From Thalassia testudinum (lineage: Eukaryota; Streptophyta; Magnoliopsida; Alismatales; Hydrocharitaceae), in assembly GCA_037157565.1 (NCBI GenBank), contig JAZHRO010000002.1, positions 76,310,001 to 76,374,000 of the forward strand: 64,000 nucleotides of DNA. Reading direction: 5' to 3'. The first letter of the stretch is position 1, and each line of letters starts with the position of its first letter. Shown in pieces: positions 45,787 to 58,488 of this stretch. A program made the translations under genes and the position numbers. A model generated the notes under the pieces. The model worked only from the letters and a program-made list of their open reading frames with translations, was not told the DNA's origin and searched no databases.

Positions 45787-48510
45787 TGATGGGAACATCA
45801 TCATGAGCCATAAACTAGCTCATTTTGATAAAATTAAGTTAGTAAATGCTCCTACATAACTACCAGAGAGCCATAAGTCACTGTAAAATCATTCTGAGGG
45901 AAAAATAAGAAACTAGGGTTAAAACTGTAATTTTACCATCAAATCATGAATGCAGTACAACCATGGATTTTCCTAGGGGTTTATTAAAAGTCAAATGATC
46001 CTAAAAGGCTAACAAGTATGTTAGAACAATCAGAAAAGGGTTTGCACGTGTTATGAGAATTAAAATGACTTTTGAAACCATAAAAATAGACCCGCTTAAT
46101 TAACTGAAGTTTTGGTCAAGAAAAAATTCACCTAAACCTTCTAAAATTTATAGAAAAATATTCTCTAGGATTTGGAACCTTTAATTTGACCATCAGAATC
46201 CGTTTTGACCTAGAATAGAGTCTCAGACAAACATTTGCCCTAATTTAGGATTTTACATAAATTACCTAATCAAACATGGTCAAAACAAAAATCCAACTTC
46301 ACCATTGGATTTCTTAGGTCCAAATTAGGATTGTACCAAAATTTGGACCCAAGATGAGTTTGTCTTGACCTAGTTTGCAACTTGGTCCTATCTGGTTACA
46401 TTTATGCCCTTAACTTTCAAAATCTTTTCAAATAGACCCCTGAATTTATCGTTGTTCTGACAAAAAGGTCCCTGCTGCCATTAAACCTATTCCTACTTGC
46501 TTCGGCAACCTTGATTTGGAAAGAACTCCTTGATTTTTTGACGAATCTCATTCAAATTTGAAAGGGAAGTTTGTCAAGAAATTCCCTTCCTTTTTAGCCA
46601 AATCCCTCTCCCCAAAACCTTCCCAATCTCTCATGTGAACGCATTAGAGATTTGGGTATCGTGGAATTTCCTAACTCTGGCAAGCTTTCCAAGCTTCCCA
46701 AGCTCAAAACTTCCTCCTGAGGTCTATAAAAGAACCTTCTGCTCAGATCATTCTCCCTACCCTCGAAATCAGCCAAGATTCCCCCCCAATTCCTCTCTTT
46801 CTCTCGGCCGAAAGCTCCTCGACGTCTAGCCAACTCTTACATCCTTCTTCGTCCTTTGTTCGCAATACCAGTAGCGGAGATATCTTGCTCGTTTCTTCCT
46901 ACGTCGAGTCGTACCAGCCGATGCCCTAATCGCCTTCTTCATCGTCATTTCCCTCTCTCCGGAGCTGTTCTCTTCTTCGGTGCCAGAAACACCACAACCG
47001 GCACCTTCTCCTTCCCACTTCATCTGTTACTACATTCAACTTCTCCCTAAACTCTTCCTCATCACACCAACACTTTCGACACGCCGTTTCGACCTCGGCC
47101 ACGCCTCCGCAACTCCATCATCTTCACCTCCGGCCACTGTGCCAGTGAGCCCATATCACCACCACAGACCACCAAACCCATCGCCAACTACATTAAAACT
47201 TCCACCACACCTCTTTGCTCATTTCCCCTCTCTCATTTTGATCCATCATCCACCAGAACACTGCCCCGAACAGACCCATCATCTCCAACCTAATCGGTGA
47301 ACGTCTGGCCACCATCCACACCCATCTGCCACGACGACCTCCTCTACGAACTTGCCGTGCTATGGTGAACCTTCTGAGGTGTTTTGACGTGGCCGGAAGG
47401 CCTTATTTTCTATTTCAAGTTCCAGGCTAGAGTTTCGTCGCCACATTGCCTTCTCCGGCAGTGTTCGTGGTGTTCTAACCATGAAGCCCCCAGGTGACAC
47501 CCTCAGGCAGTGCAGACTACCTCCAGGAACATCCCCAGGTGGTTAATTGGGAGCATTGACCGCTCCAATGATGCCAATTGAAGGCCACATGCTACTGCTG
47601 TTCATGAGAAGAACAAGCATGGCATTAGTGCCACATCGTGAAGAGATGCCTGTGCGACCACGCATAAGTTGAATTTGTCAAGTGGGTTTATTGCCTCCAA
47701 ACACGGGGTGAGGTCCCTCTCACCTGTGCATCTGCACCTCATCCGTGACCTCTACCTGCAGACTTGGCCTGACTCGTTAACCCACCTAAGCCTCACTCCT
47801 CGCTCACCACCCACTGCCGGTGAGCTTGGATCCGAGTACTCTAGGTCCGATAACCCGATTACCCTTGTGGCTCTGGGAGAGCAGATCCTAAAGAGAGAAA
47901 GAGAGAAGGAGAGCCTACGCGGGTAGGGGGAGGGTTTTGCTCTTGGTGAGAACTGGTTAACACTTAGCTGAATTTAGAAGCTTCCCCTGCTGTGTGAAGA
48001 AAGCCAAAGAAAGAAGAAGGGCTGAAGGAAGAAGAAGAGTTGCAGAGACAGAGAAGGAAAGTAAAAGAACACAAAGAAGAGGAAGGGCCAGAGTTGAAAG
48101 AAGAAGAAAGGCAGAGAAGAGAAAGAGAAAAGAAGAAGAATAGAGAAAGGCTTGAGCAGTTTAAGCTGCTTGAGTAGTAAATTAGACGATTGGTTTGATC
48201 GCATTTCATACATATATACATTGAGTTCATTAGCCATCATTGTAAGGAGTATTTGGTGATCTAAATCACCATTTTACTCCATTATTTTTGCAGTCTGACA
48301 CTTGATCCTAGTGCTACTTTATTCTGAAACAGTTTTTGTTTACAATTTCATAGCTTTCTTGTCTTAAATTGCAATTTTGAGAACTGAATTTCACATTGCT
48401 CCCTATGTTCGACCTCGAAACTTTTTCGAATAATAAATTTAATTATTTGAGCACTATTTTGGCTATACTGCAATGTGACAATTTTAAAACAACGATTTAG
48501 CATGTGAACA
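45787..48510 (+). repeat. Element D 3' LTR
   Basis: 2,724 bp, from TGATGGGAACATC to GTGAACA. TATA box at 46735-46741, GA-rich tract at 47990-48150, U5 motif near 48396. Diverged from the other Athila-type LTRs, so a separate subfamily. Confidence 0.88.
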
Positions 48511-49207
48511 GTTGTGAACAAGCATTATCTGGTGGTAGCTCCCCACAAAGCTGTTGGGTTCTGCCATTCAGTCATATTAGACCATGATGGACTACTTGAA
48601 TTTCTTCGGTAGAGGTTCCGTCATTACCTCCTCTGTGATAGGGTAGGTAGTGACATATGCCTGTGGGCGTATGCCTCTCATCGTCCGGGTGACCTGACAG
48701 ACGATCTCGAGTAGCGAGCCCCCTTCGCTAGTCACCATGGGGTGAGCCTCCGATTGCTCCCTTGACGAAGGCGAACAGGGATCTTTAGGTGAGCTGGGAG
48801 GAACTTCCCCTTTTTGGCTACTAAGCTCATGTTTTAACTTCTCGAGCTGTTCACACAGGAGGGTGTTCATCTCTTCTACCATACGACACCACTTCAGTTG
48901 GTCGTTCGTAGGACTGGAGTTTTGGGGCTCCTCTAGTTGAATCTTGCGATTTTCCTTAATCAGCTTGATTTCAAGGAGTTGATTCGCAATGAATTGTTGT
49001 TCAGCCTTCAGAGCTGCCAGCTTGGCTTCGTACTCCTCTTCCTTCTCTTGCATCTCGAGGAGAGAGTCTGCTGAGGATTCTCAAGATGAGAAGGCTCAGG
49101 TTGCCACCTAGGCTTGCAAGCTTCTCCTTACTAGGTCCGATGTGTAGATGGCATTCTTTGGACACCAAAATGCTGGACTCCATTGGGGCAGCCTTCTCAG
49201 GGCTAGT
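48511..49207 (-). pseudogene. gag: Tat-type Ty3 gag fragment
   Basis: On the - strand a 153-codon frame (48592-49053) encodes a Glu/Lys-rich coiled coil, a Pro/Ser linker and a C-terminal EVMTEPLPKKFK. This motif stands before the YDG...DP motif in Gag of Tat/Retand/Ogre-type Ty3 elements. Beyond the stop, the next about 80 bp still read like that Gag with stops. Elements D (left) and G (right) are inserted on either side, so this is the oldest layer of the window. Only the N-terminal part is present and it is non-functional. Confidence 0.65.
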
Positions 49208-51835
49208 TGATGGGAACACCATCATAGGCCCTAACTAGCCACTTTTAGGTAGGTTTGATTGATAAAAACTCCTACATAATCATCTGAGGGTGATAATTCC
49301 ATAATATTCTGATTTGAGAAGAGAATGGGAAATCAGGGTTAATACTGTAATTTTGATAGCACATCATAAACACAGATTAACCACGGGGTTTGTTAGGGGT
49401 TAATTAAAGGTCAAATGAGCTTAAAAGTCCAAAATGTGTGTCAACACTTACTGAAACAGGGTTTCACACTTTTCGAGAACCACAACACACAAAACCTTAA
49501 TTACAGACCTGCTTAAATTAAAGAGGTTCTACTCAGGATAAAATTCATTTGAACCTCCTAAAAATCATAAAAAAATATTATAAGAGGTTTGGTACCTTTG
49601 GTTTGACCATCTGAACCCATTTTGACCTTAAACAGAGTCTCAGACGAAATTTTTCCCTACTTTGAGCTTATGTACAAATTTCCCAGTTAAACATAGTCAA
49701 AACTCAAATCCAAGTTCACCATTAGATTTCTTGGGTCCAAATTAGGTTAAGGCCAAAATTTGGGCCCAATCAGAGTCTATCTTGACCTAGTTTGCAATTT
49801 CTCTAAGATCTCTATTTCTCTCACTTAAGCCCCTAACTTTCGATTTTATTACAAATAGGTCCCTAACTTTTCATCATTTTCTTCATTCCGATCATTGCCA
49901 CCATTGGAGGTGGGAATGCACCTCAGGCTAAGATTCTCGAGGTGATTTCTCTCTTAAATCAAGACTAAATCCCTCCAAATTTGGAGGGATTGATCTTGAG
50001 AGATTTCTTAATCGTTTGAACTAGATTTTGGACCCTAACTCATGTCCTAGGGCTCAGGTGAGCTCGGCGAATTTGGAAGACTTTTCTTCAATAATAGCAG
50101 CCAAATCAGGCTACTTTCCTCATTTAGAGCTCGATTTAAAGCTCTATAAAAGGCCCTCATGCCTTGGCCATTCTTTTAAGCTCGATTATAGGCCAAAAGG
50201 CTTCTTCTCCTTCCTCCTTGGCCGCCTCCGACCATAGCTCCGGCGGACTTCCTCGATCTCCCTCTTTTGGCCACCCAACTACCAAGTTGGGTGGCCCAGT
50301 ATCTTCACCACATTCATCTGCTCCTCGTCATACCTAGCAGGGGCCCCTACCTCCTCTATCGCCACCATTCCCTCTCACCGGAGGACTCATCTTCCCTGCG
50401 ACCGACGAGGCAAGCCGCGGCAGTTCTCCCCCTCCTTCGACCAATAGCATACTTCTTCTTCCTTCTCTCCTCTAGTTTAAAACTAACCCTCTCCCTGCTC
50501 ATTTTGATCGACGAACCACTGCCTCCTCCTTCGTCTTCTTCATCTCCGGCAACACCTCCGGTGAAGCTGCTGCGTTGTTACACTCCATGAAACACAAGGC
50601 CACCACCTCCATTAGCTCTGCCTTGACCTATTAAGCCCCAACTTTATTCTAACTTCTAACCACGCACGCACCCCACCGAACACCTCCTCCTCCGTTCACC
50701 TTCCCTGTCACCGTCCGAGCACCACACATCAGCATACACCCCAAGACCACCACCATCATGTTCCTTAGAACACGACGAACCTTCGAGCACATTGATTGGG
50801 GTGTTTAGCCCGTGTTTTGCATTTCAGGTACATCGCCGGATAGCCGTCGTTGCCACCATCTTCTCCGGTTACGTCCTCCTTTCTCCGACTTCCACTCGAC
50901 CTGCTACTACCTGCAATCGATGCGGACTCAGCCCAGAAGCCCACCTGGGTCTTGAATTGAGTGAAGCCATAATAGCTTCAGCCCCAGTTGCCACAGATTC
51001 TTTAGTTGTAGCACGCGGAAGTTTGTGAAGGAAGGAAGTGGGGCTTTAGTCCCACATCGGAGATGTAGGGGCATACGACAGCGTATAAGATGCAAAGCTA
51101 CCTAAGGTTATTCGCCTCAACACGCACCGGCGGTGAGGTCCGCATACGCATGCCTCACTGCACACACTCACACGAGCTTGTCCACATGCCCTCGCCCGCT
51201 GTTCACGCTACGCGGGTTTGGGTGGTGAATCCGTTTATCTGATTACCCAGATCTGGCTTGATCTGAAGAGAAGAAAATTTGAAGGAGGGAGGGGGAGGGT
51301 TTTGCACCTCGAGATTCGTGCCCCCTCCTCTTTAACTCTCAGACGTTGCGAGGCCCTTGTGCCTTGGTGTGTCTCTTGAGGCCTTTATGCCTCTATTGCT
51401 ACCATGCGTTGGTGCCTTGAGGTTAAGGCGTCTAACCTCTCCTCTCGACGTTTGAGGCCTTGTGCTGATTTTGATCTGGTGCTACTATAGAGTTATTTAC
51501 GTGGATATTTTGTTGAAGGTACTGTTGAAATATTTGAGATAATTGCATAGTTTAAACATTAGGGTTAATTTGGTGATTCAAATTACCATTTTAACCCCAT
51601 CTTTTTGCATTCTCATTCTTGGTTTTATTAAAATATTATTTTGATTTATCCTAAGCAATAATTTGATTATATTTGCATACCTTTATTGATAATTGTGATT
51701 AATGATTGAATTGCCATTTTGCTCCCTGCAAACGACTTCGGACTCTCATTATTTTTGAGTTTATAAATTTAAGTGTTATAATTTTCATCCTCTACTATAA
51801 TGCGTATTCTTAAAAGATGATTTTCATGGCCAACA
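49208..51835 (+). repeat. Element G 5' LTR (Athila-like)
   Basis: 2,628 bp, TGATGGGAACACC to GGCCAACA. TATA box at 50145-50151. A different subfamily from A, D and E. Its LTR does not match the LTR at 56852 closely enough to be its partner. Confidence 0.88.
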
Positions 51836-51838
51836 TTT

Positions 51839-51856
51839 TGGCACCATTGCCAGGGA
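51839..51856 (+). other. PBS of element G (tRNA-Asp type)
   Basis: TGGCACCATTGCCAGGGA, 15 of 18 matching the tRNA-Asp complement. Confidence 0.85.
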
Positions 51857-52605
51857 GCAACGCATAGTTTCATTCACTGATTATAATTCTGATTTGATAC
51901 TAACTTGCTTTGTTTGCTCTATTGTGATTTTGTGAGGTACATGGGAGAAGGCCAGCTACACAACTGCCACTCAGGGGTAGGTAACTTCATTTCCCTCTTC
52001 TTAAGCCCTCATTTCTGGAAGGAATTAAAAAGAAGAATCAATTAGGATTAACTCGCATTATTTCATAGATTTAATCACCCGAGTTGCCTGATTTGATTTG
52101 CTTAGAAATCCCCATCCAGATATTTGCACCTACTTGGGACTTAAGGTACCTAGGGCTATTCATCTTCTTGATTGAGCCCTAGTTGCCACTTTTGGAAAGA
52201 ATTGGACCTAGAAAATAGAGCCAAATTAGGGTTTCGATTTTAGGGTTTTTAGGAAAACACACTTGGGGAGTGTAGGGGTCCTTGCAGGGCTCTCCCTTCT
52301 TGGCTACCCAAGTACTTCTCGGGTGAGTGACTTTTTGATTAATAGGTATCATCCACCTCAAACCTCCTTAGTCATCCAAAGATTGTTTGGGTGCCTCGAT
52401 TGGGTCCATCACACATTCTGTCCCTCATTTGGCTCTGTAGTGCATGTTTGGGAGGAGGTCCTTAAGACCACCCTTGAGGCCTCCATTAGCAGTCCATTCT
52501 CGTCGAGGTGGAGCCTCGACCCACTTGTTTATACAACCACCCAACCATATTGACATCTCTTTTGAATCATCTACTTCTGAACCTAGATCTCCTTCATCCA
52601 CATCC
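51857..52605 (+). other. Element G leader with microexon-like block
   Basis: Holds a 44-nt block at 51937-51980, between TGTGAG and GTAACT, like that in the other elements. The rest is non-coding and homologous to A's leader. Confidence 0.6.
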
Positions 52606-53335
52606 ATGGAGAATCACGACGAAGAACCCGATTTCCAGAATCAGCTACAATGCCTCAATGATCTATTCCATGCATGCATAAATCGACCACCGCATCCTTA
52701 GATGTGAGATCACTACAATCCCACTGTGATGGAAACTGAACCCAGGGTACATATCCCGACTGGAGGGCTTGATTCTGAACTCAAGCCTAATCTGATTCAT
52801 GCTATCCTAAAATTCCATGGCTTGAATTCCAAAGATCCCTTCCAGCACATCAAGCAGTTAAAACATTTGGCCCAAACCTTCGGGAAAATTGTTTAGAATC
52901 GGGATATCATACTCATGAAGATGTTCTCCTTCTACCTCATGGATAAAGCTGTCCATTGGTTTCAGACTCTGACCTGTTCGATCAACACATGGTGGGAACT
53001 CCAAACTGAATTCCTATAGAAATTCTTCTTAGTTGGTCAGACAAAAGCTTTAAGGCACCAAATCATGCACTTCTTGCAAAATGCGGGAGAACCACTTCAT
53101 GAGGCATGGGACCAATTTTTGGATCTCATGTGGAAATGCCCCCATCATGGAGTTTCTATGTGGGAACAAGTCTAGGCTTTTTACCATGGGCTCTGTGAGG
53201 ATATCAAGTTCTTTGTCAATGCAACCTGTGGTGGAAGCATCATGGGTCAACATGAAGATACAGTTTGGGAGATTCTTGAGAACATGTGCGAGAACTCTAT
53301 AAACAATGAATCACTGGGAGTGTTCGACCGAACGA
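52606..53335 (+). pseudogene. gag: Element G gag, N-terminal part, broken
   Basis: Starts at a Met giving MENHDEEPDFQNQLQCLNDL, homologous to A's gag start at 3100. The capsid region follows at about 52790-53330 with several stops. The frame is cut by a solo C-family LTR at 53336 and resumes at 54725. Family assignment is by side-by-side reading with A. Confidence 0.8.
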
Positions 53336-54724
53336 TGATGTAGGCACATCCATTTAAGTTAAAATGCCTATTTATGCATGTCTCTAGGCTTAGATATGCA
53401 TTCCATATTATAAATATTGCATAGCATGCATCATTTTGCATTTAGAGTAATTTGTGTATATTTTAGGTTAATTGCATCCTTTTATGGCTAGGAGAGAAGG
53501 AGATTTAGTTCAAAGCCTCGGATTGATGATTCAACCATACGGATCTGATCAGGATGACGATCAAAGTCCAATGGCTCTAAAATCGCCTTGATCGGAGTCC
53601 CGTAGCACCATATGTAGTCCGAGGAAAATCAACTGCTGAGGGACTAGGTGACACAATTCAAAGCTTCAAACAACAAATCCAACCAGACGGATGGATTCGG
53701 GTCGATGATCGCAGCCCAACAATGTGAAAATTGACTCAATCTAACCTCTATAGCAGCCCTTACAATGGAAAGAAGATGGACGACCCAGAATGTTCCATGT
53801 GGCGCAACCCAGGCCGCCCATGCGCACGCATGCACCACCGCATGTGCACAGCAGCGTGACACAATTCGTAATGCGCGGAGGCATGTGACACAGGAGCGCG
53901 GAGCGCACGCCAGCATGGGCGCAAGGCTGTCTTCAGCTACATTTGCGGCGGATCTTCAGCGATGTTTATGACTATTACTAAATGTCCTATATATGAAATT
54001 GATCCTTTCCTCCACTATAAAGGACCCCTACTCCCGTTCTTCTTTATCTCTTTCTTTCTTCTCCTCACCACCTCCAAGGCTCTTGAGTGAGCTTGTCCTA
54101 AGCCCAGGATGCTCCTCTAGAGTAGAATCAAATATTTTCCCACCTCTCATCCCCATTCGTGAAGCATCCCACAACCGTCCTCTCACCTCCTTCAAGAAGA
54201 AGATCCTTGCTGCAACGACGTCTTGCATCATCCTCCTTCCTCTGCCATCATTCTCCCTCATCCTGCTCCTTACCACCTTCTTCGGGGCGCTGTCAGGGCG
54301 AGGCATCCTCCAAGCGATCATTGAGGGGGATTCTTCTTACCTATCTCTATCTTTTCGCTTTTGTAGTGTAGTTTTCTTGCTTTCATAGTTGTAGAAATAT
54401 TTGATCAGAAATATATGATTGTTTCTTTCTCTCTCTCATATTTTGCAAGTAGATTAGTTAGATAATGTTTTCATTGATCTGATCTCTTGCTCGATAAAAA
54501 CATCAAAAAAATTATAAACGATAAAAATGACAAAAAGAAATAAAAGCGAAACACAGATTTTTCAAATTAAACATTTGCCTCCCCGTGTTCGACCTGGGAC
54601 TCACCTTTTGAGTTTCGGTTATAAATATTATCTGATTGATGGATTTTCTCGCAAATCGAACTACGACGACGAGTTTTTCAAACTCAAACTTTTCACGATG
54701 AATCTCTGTCACATCAGACGACCA
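53336..54724 (+). repeat. Solo LTR of C family
   Basis: About 1,389 bp starting TGATGTAGGCACATCC and ending GACGACCA, matching the C LTR in + orientation. TATA box near 54016, U5 motif near 54576. The 5-bp flanks (AACGA and CCCAT) do not match, so one edge may have been changed or the right border is slightly off. Confidence 0.82.
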
Positions 54725-55755
54725 CCCATGCTTTAACAAACACGTGAGGGGCACACGAGACTCAAGGCCTATTCGCATCCGTCAATCTGGAATTAGTGGC
54801 CAGTTGCTTAGATAAGGTCACAATCATCAAGAAAAAGGTGGATGATTTGACTCGATATCTGTAGAGAACCATCGCCGCATAATAGAACACGTATGCATAA
54901 CTGCCCTCCGGTAGGGAGGCTGTGCATAACATTTACCACCACTCTCACTAGGGGATGGATCCATATCCACCCTCATCTGATCCTGGTTTCGAAGGAAACT
55001 CTGAACCCACTTACTCTAGTTGGGTGAACTCTGAACCCTCATATTCTAACTGTTCTGGAGTTCCTCAGACCTGAAAGGATCTCCACGCCATCCAGAATGA
55101 TCCATTCTCCAATACCTATAACCCTAGATGGTGCAATCATCCCAACTCTGCGGGGTTAAGAAATAATCGGAACACAAGACCTCAATTCCAACCCTGACCA
55201 CAGGCTGCACTCCCATGTTAGCCCAATCAAGCTAGGCTCAATCTGAATTACCAATCTAGGCCTAGCAAGGAAGATCAAATGAGCATGACTCTACAAGCTC
55301 TGGCTGACATCCAAAAGGGTAACTCGGCTATGTAGAAATAGCACAAAGATGAGATCACAGAGGTTCGAAATCAGCTTGCACAGATGGTGTGGACTCGCCA
55401 ACCTAGTGCACTTCTTTCCCAACCTCTACCAAATCCAAACAACATGTCAACCCAAAAACACATGGTAAATCAAATCCAGGGTCAATCATGCTACACTCAA
55501 CCAGGCCCATCGACTCAAACTTGCGTGTTTGGAGCATCCACCTTAGCTGATCCAAATCATTCCATGACTTATCCTACTGTTCAGCAACAGGGTCCAATTC
55601 TCTCTCCTCCACCTTCGGATCATGACCGTGCTATGATCAATGTTGTGGGCATGAGAAAAGATCATAAGAATAGGCCCCGAGGCCCATCTCCCAAATCTCA
55701 CCCAACCCATGATCAATGCAACAAGGTCAAGGACAAAACCAAGAGAGGGAAATAG
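54725..55755 (+). pseudogene. gag: Element G gag, C-terminal part
   Basis: Continues the gag broken at 53335. It contains the Tyr/Ser-rich tail (MDPYPPSSD), a Gln/Asn-rich stretch and a 123-codon open frame at 55384-55755 rich in Gln and Pro. Many stops elsewhere. This part corresponds to what element A lost at its array junction. Confidence 0.75.
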
Positions 55756-55931
55756 AAACCCATCCCCGAAGATAACCAATCATTCCCCTATCCCAAATCT
55801 TATCCCACCTCCACACTAGAGGACTGTCTAAATCTGACATAACGAGACCATTAAGGAATGCATAAGTCACTATCCCATTACTAGATATCTTCACTCTCAA
55901 ATCTACCTCACCTAACTTATCCAAAAAAGAG

Positions 55932-56450
55932 GTGGAAGAACCATCACAAGGGAAGGTAGTATTGTCTAAAAGTGTGAGTGCCATAATCCAAAATAGTCTA
56001 CCTCCTAAGAAACCGGATCCAGGTATCCCACTGATCCCCTACAAGATCGGTGGTACAAATTCCAAGCTGGCTGTACTGGATCTTGGCACTTCAGTCAACG
56101 TAATCCTAACTTCCCTATTTGAGAAACTATGGATAGGATAGTTAAAACCCACTGATGTTACTCTGTAATTAGCTGACCGAACTATAATCACCCCGATTGG
56201 GCTAGTAGAGGATGTGGTAATTAGAGTCAAGGATTTCAGCTACCTAGATGATTTCCTAGTTCTTAACATGGATGCACCACAACAAATACAAGATATGCCC
56301 TTAATTTTGGGGAGACCCTTCTTAGCTACTGCAGAAGCCATAATCAATTGTGAATCAGGGCACATGATAATTACCTCTGGAGATAAGAGAATTGAGATCA
56401 ATATTTTTGAGGCATCTTCTAAGGGAAAAGAAAAGTGCTCGGCAGAATAG
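55932..56450 (+). pseudogene. pro: Element G aspartic protease, broken
   Basis: Would cleave the Gag-Pol polyprotein. The active-site region reads AVLDLGTSVNVI, the DLG(A/T)S form usual for Athila. The flap-side LADRT and the second hallmark LILGRPFLAT follow, then an INCESG stretch. Stops at 56139 and near 56167 interrupt one frame. The 56214-56450 part is open. Confidence 0.85.
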
Positions 56451-56851
56451 CTACATTTGATTCAGGATCTCATGACCATTTTGGTAGTAGAAAACCTACA
56501 ACCAGAACTGGAAGTTTGCCACATGATGGAGGATCTCGATTTAGCCTAGCATGATTCTAGAAAATTGAGAGTATTAGAGGCTTTCACCTTTGATCTTGAG
56601 GACATACACATGGATTTCAAGGAATAGGATGACATTCGATGGGATTCAAATTTTTATTCCATGGATTTGGAGACATTTTATTATGAGGATTGTTTTGAGG
56701 ATCTCCAGGAATTGGGCATGGTATATACCGAGAGTGACCACAACCCAGAGTATGAATCCTTTACAGATTTGGAGTTGGATGATCCAAAAGGCATTCTCCA
56801 GACATTCACCTTTGATTAGGATGAAAACTATATAGAAGAATCATTATAAGA
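56451..56851 (+). pseudogene. Element G acidic protease-RT linker
   Basis: In frame with protease, rich in Asp, Glu and aromatic residues, with a few stops. It ends at 56851 where a new LTR starts. No PPT precedes that LTR, so G's RT-integrase part should lie beyond the inserted elements. Confidence 0.6.
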
Positions 56852-58488
56852 TGATGGTAACACCATCATGAGCCATAACTAGCTTTAATTAGTCAAAATC
56901 AAGCAACAAATGCTCCTACATAGTCGCCTAAGAGTCATAATTCCATGCATATCCATTTAAGAGAACATTAAATCAAGGTTAATTATGCAATTTTGACATC
57001 ATATCATGAAATCAGGGTAACCATAAGGTTTCCCAAGGGTTATATAAGATCTAATGAGCATTAAAGTCTAATAAGTGGGTTCATACAGATAGAAATAGGG
57101 TTTCACGGGTTTCGAGAACCAATACAGCACCCAAAATCCTAATTTCAGACTTGCTTAAATTTCAGAGGTTTTGGTCAATATAAAATTCATCTAAACTTCC
57201 TAAAATTCATAGAAAAATATTCCTTGAGGTTTGGTATCCTTTATTTGACCATTTGAACCTATTTTAACCTTAAATAGAGCCATAGATAGATTTTTGCCCT
57301 AATTTGGGTTTCTACGCAAATTGGCCAGTTAGTTGGTCAAAACTGAAATCCAAGTTCACCATCATATTCCTTGGGTCCAAAGTAGGTTTGTACAAAAATT
57401 CTGGCTTAATCAGAGTCCATCTTGACATAGTTTGCATTCTAGTCCTTTAAAACTCTATTCTTCACATTTAAGCCCATAGATTTTGAAATTCCTTTCATTT
57501 ATCCCCCCAACTTTGTTGTATTCTTCACGAAAATACCCCTGCCGCCACTGGAGGTCAACCGACCACCAGGCCGACTTTGACCACACCTAAACCTATTCAA
57601 ATCATCATCAAATCCCACTAAATTTGGTGGGAATGGTGTTCACATTACAAGGAATCCTCTGAAGGTGGTTAGGAATCCCAAATCACACCAGTTAGCCCTA
57701 GCGAACCCACAAAATTTGTGTGTGTTTCTTGCTTGAAGCACAAGTGAATTTAGGCTTGGTTCCTTGTCCAGAGCTTGCCTTAAGCTTTATAAAAGCATCC
57801 CCTTTGTAAAGCCTTGATCCTTAGTTCGATTTGGTTGCATTTCTTCACTAATTCTCCCTCTTCGGCCACCTCCATCGTAGCTATGACGGCTCTCTTTCCT
57901 CTGACTTCCTCGCCCGCTGCCAAATACTATAGGCAGCAGGATCATCTTCCTCGCCTTCCTTCGCTCCTCGCTAGCCACAGCAGGAGTCCCCAGACCGCTC
58001 TTGTCGTCGCTACCACCTCAACGGAGATTTCACCTTCCCCAGCACTGGCCAATCATAGCCAGTGCCTCTCCTCATCTCCTTTATCCAATAGTTAGGTCAA
58101 CTCTTTCCTCTCCCTCTCTAGAATAGGTTCAACTCCTCCATCTCCTACTTCAACCGCCAACATGACCTCAACGCCACCATCTTCCCCACGTCAGGCGTAC
58201 CTCCAGCGTGACCTTCCACGAACCACACCACACCAAACACCCTCGCATCACCTCCAAAACCTCTGCCTCGCCTCCATCATCAAAACCCTTTTTCTTATTT
58301 CGTGCCTCATCCACCATACACCTCCACTGAACACCTTCTTCACTGTTCATCCTCTCCGGCTCTAGTCGGCCGCCATACACCATTACCAACAAAACGAACA
58401 CTTCCACTCCATTCCACACCTCACAGCGATGCTTCTGAACCAGCCAATTGGGGTGATGAGCCCGTCCTTTGGATTTCTGGTACCATTG
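56852..58488 (+). repeat. Element J LTR, partial (Athila-like)
   Basis: Starts TGATGGTAACACCATCATGA and carries a TATA box at 57788-57794. Diverged from the G LTR (roughly 70-75% by eye) and not preceded by a PPT, so it is read as the 5' LTR of a different element inserted in G. Interrupted at 58489 by H. Confidence 0.7.

Noticed and set aside
46594..47300. Overlapping frames in both strands of the D LTR
   Set aside because: No conservation in the related LTRs of A, E, F or G, and composition is that of the pyrimidine-rich post-TATA region.
48592..49053. Host coiled-coil gene on the - strand
   Set aside because: The EPLPKKFK end and the decayed continuation fit the start of a Tat-type Ty3 Gag better than a host gene, and no introns or promoter are seen.
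53993..54388. 131-codon frame with Ser/Leu-rich, hydrophobic stretches
   Set aside because: It lies wholly inside the solo C-family LTR just after its TATA box and is not preserved in the C LTRs.
56852..58488. Reading this LTR as the 3' LTR of element G
   Set aside because: It is much more diverged from G's 5' LTR than the LTR pairs of A, C or E are from each other, no PPT precedes it, and G's RT and integrase are missing just before it.
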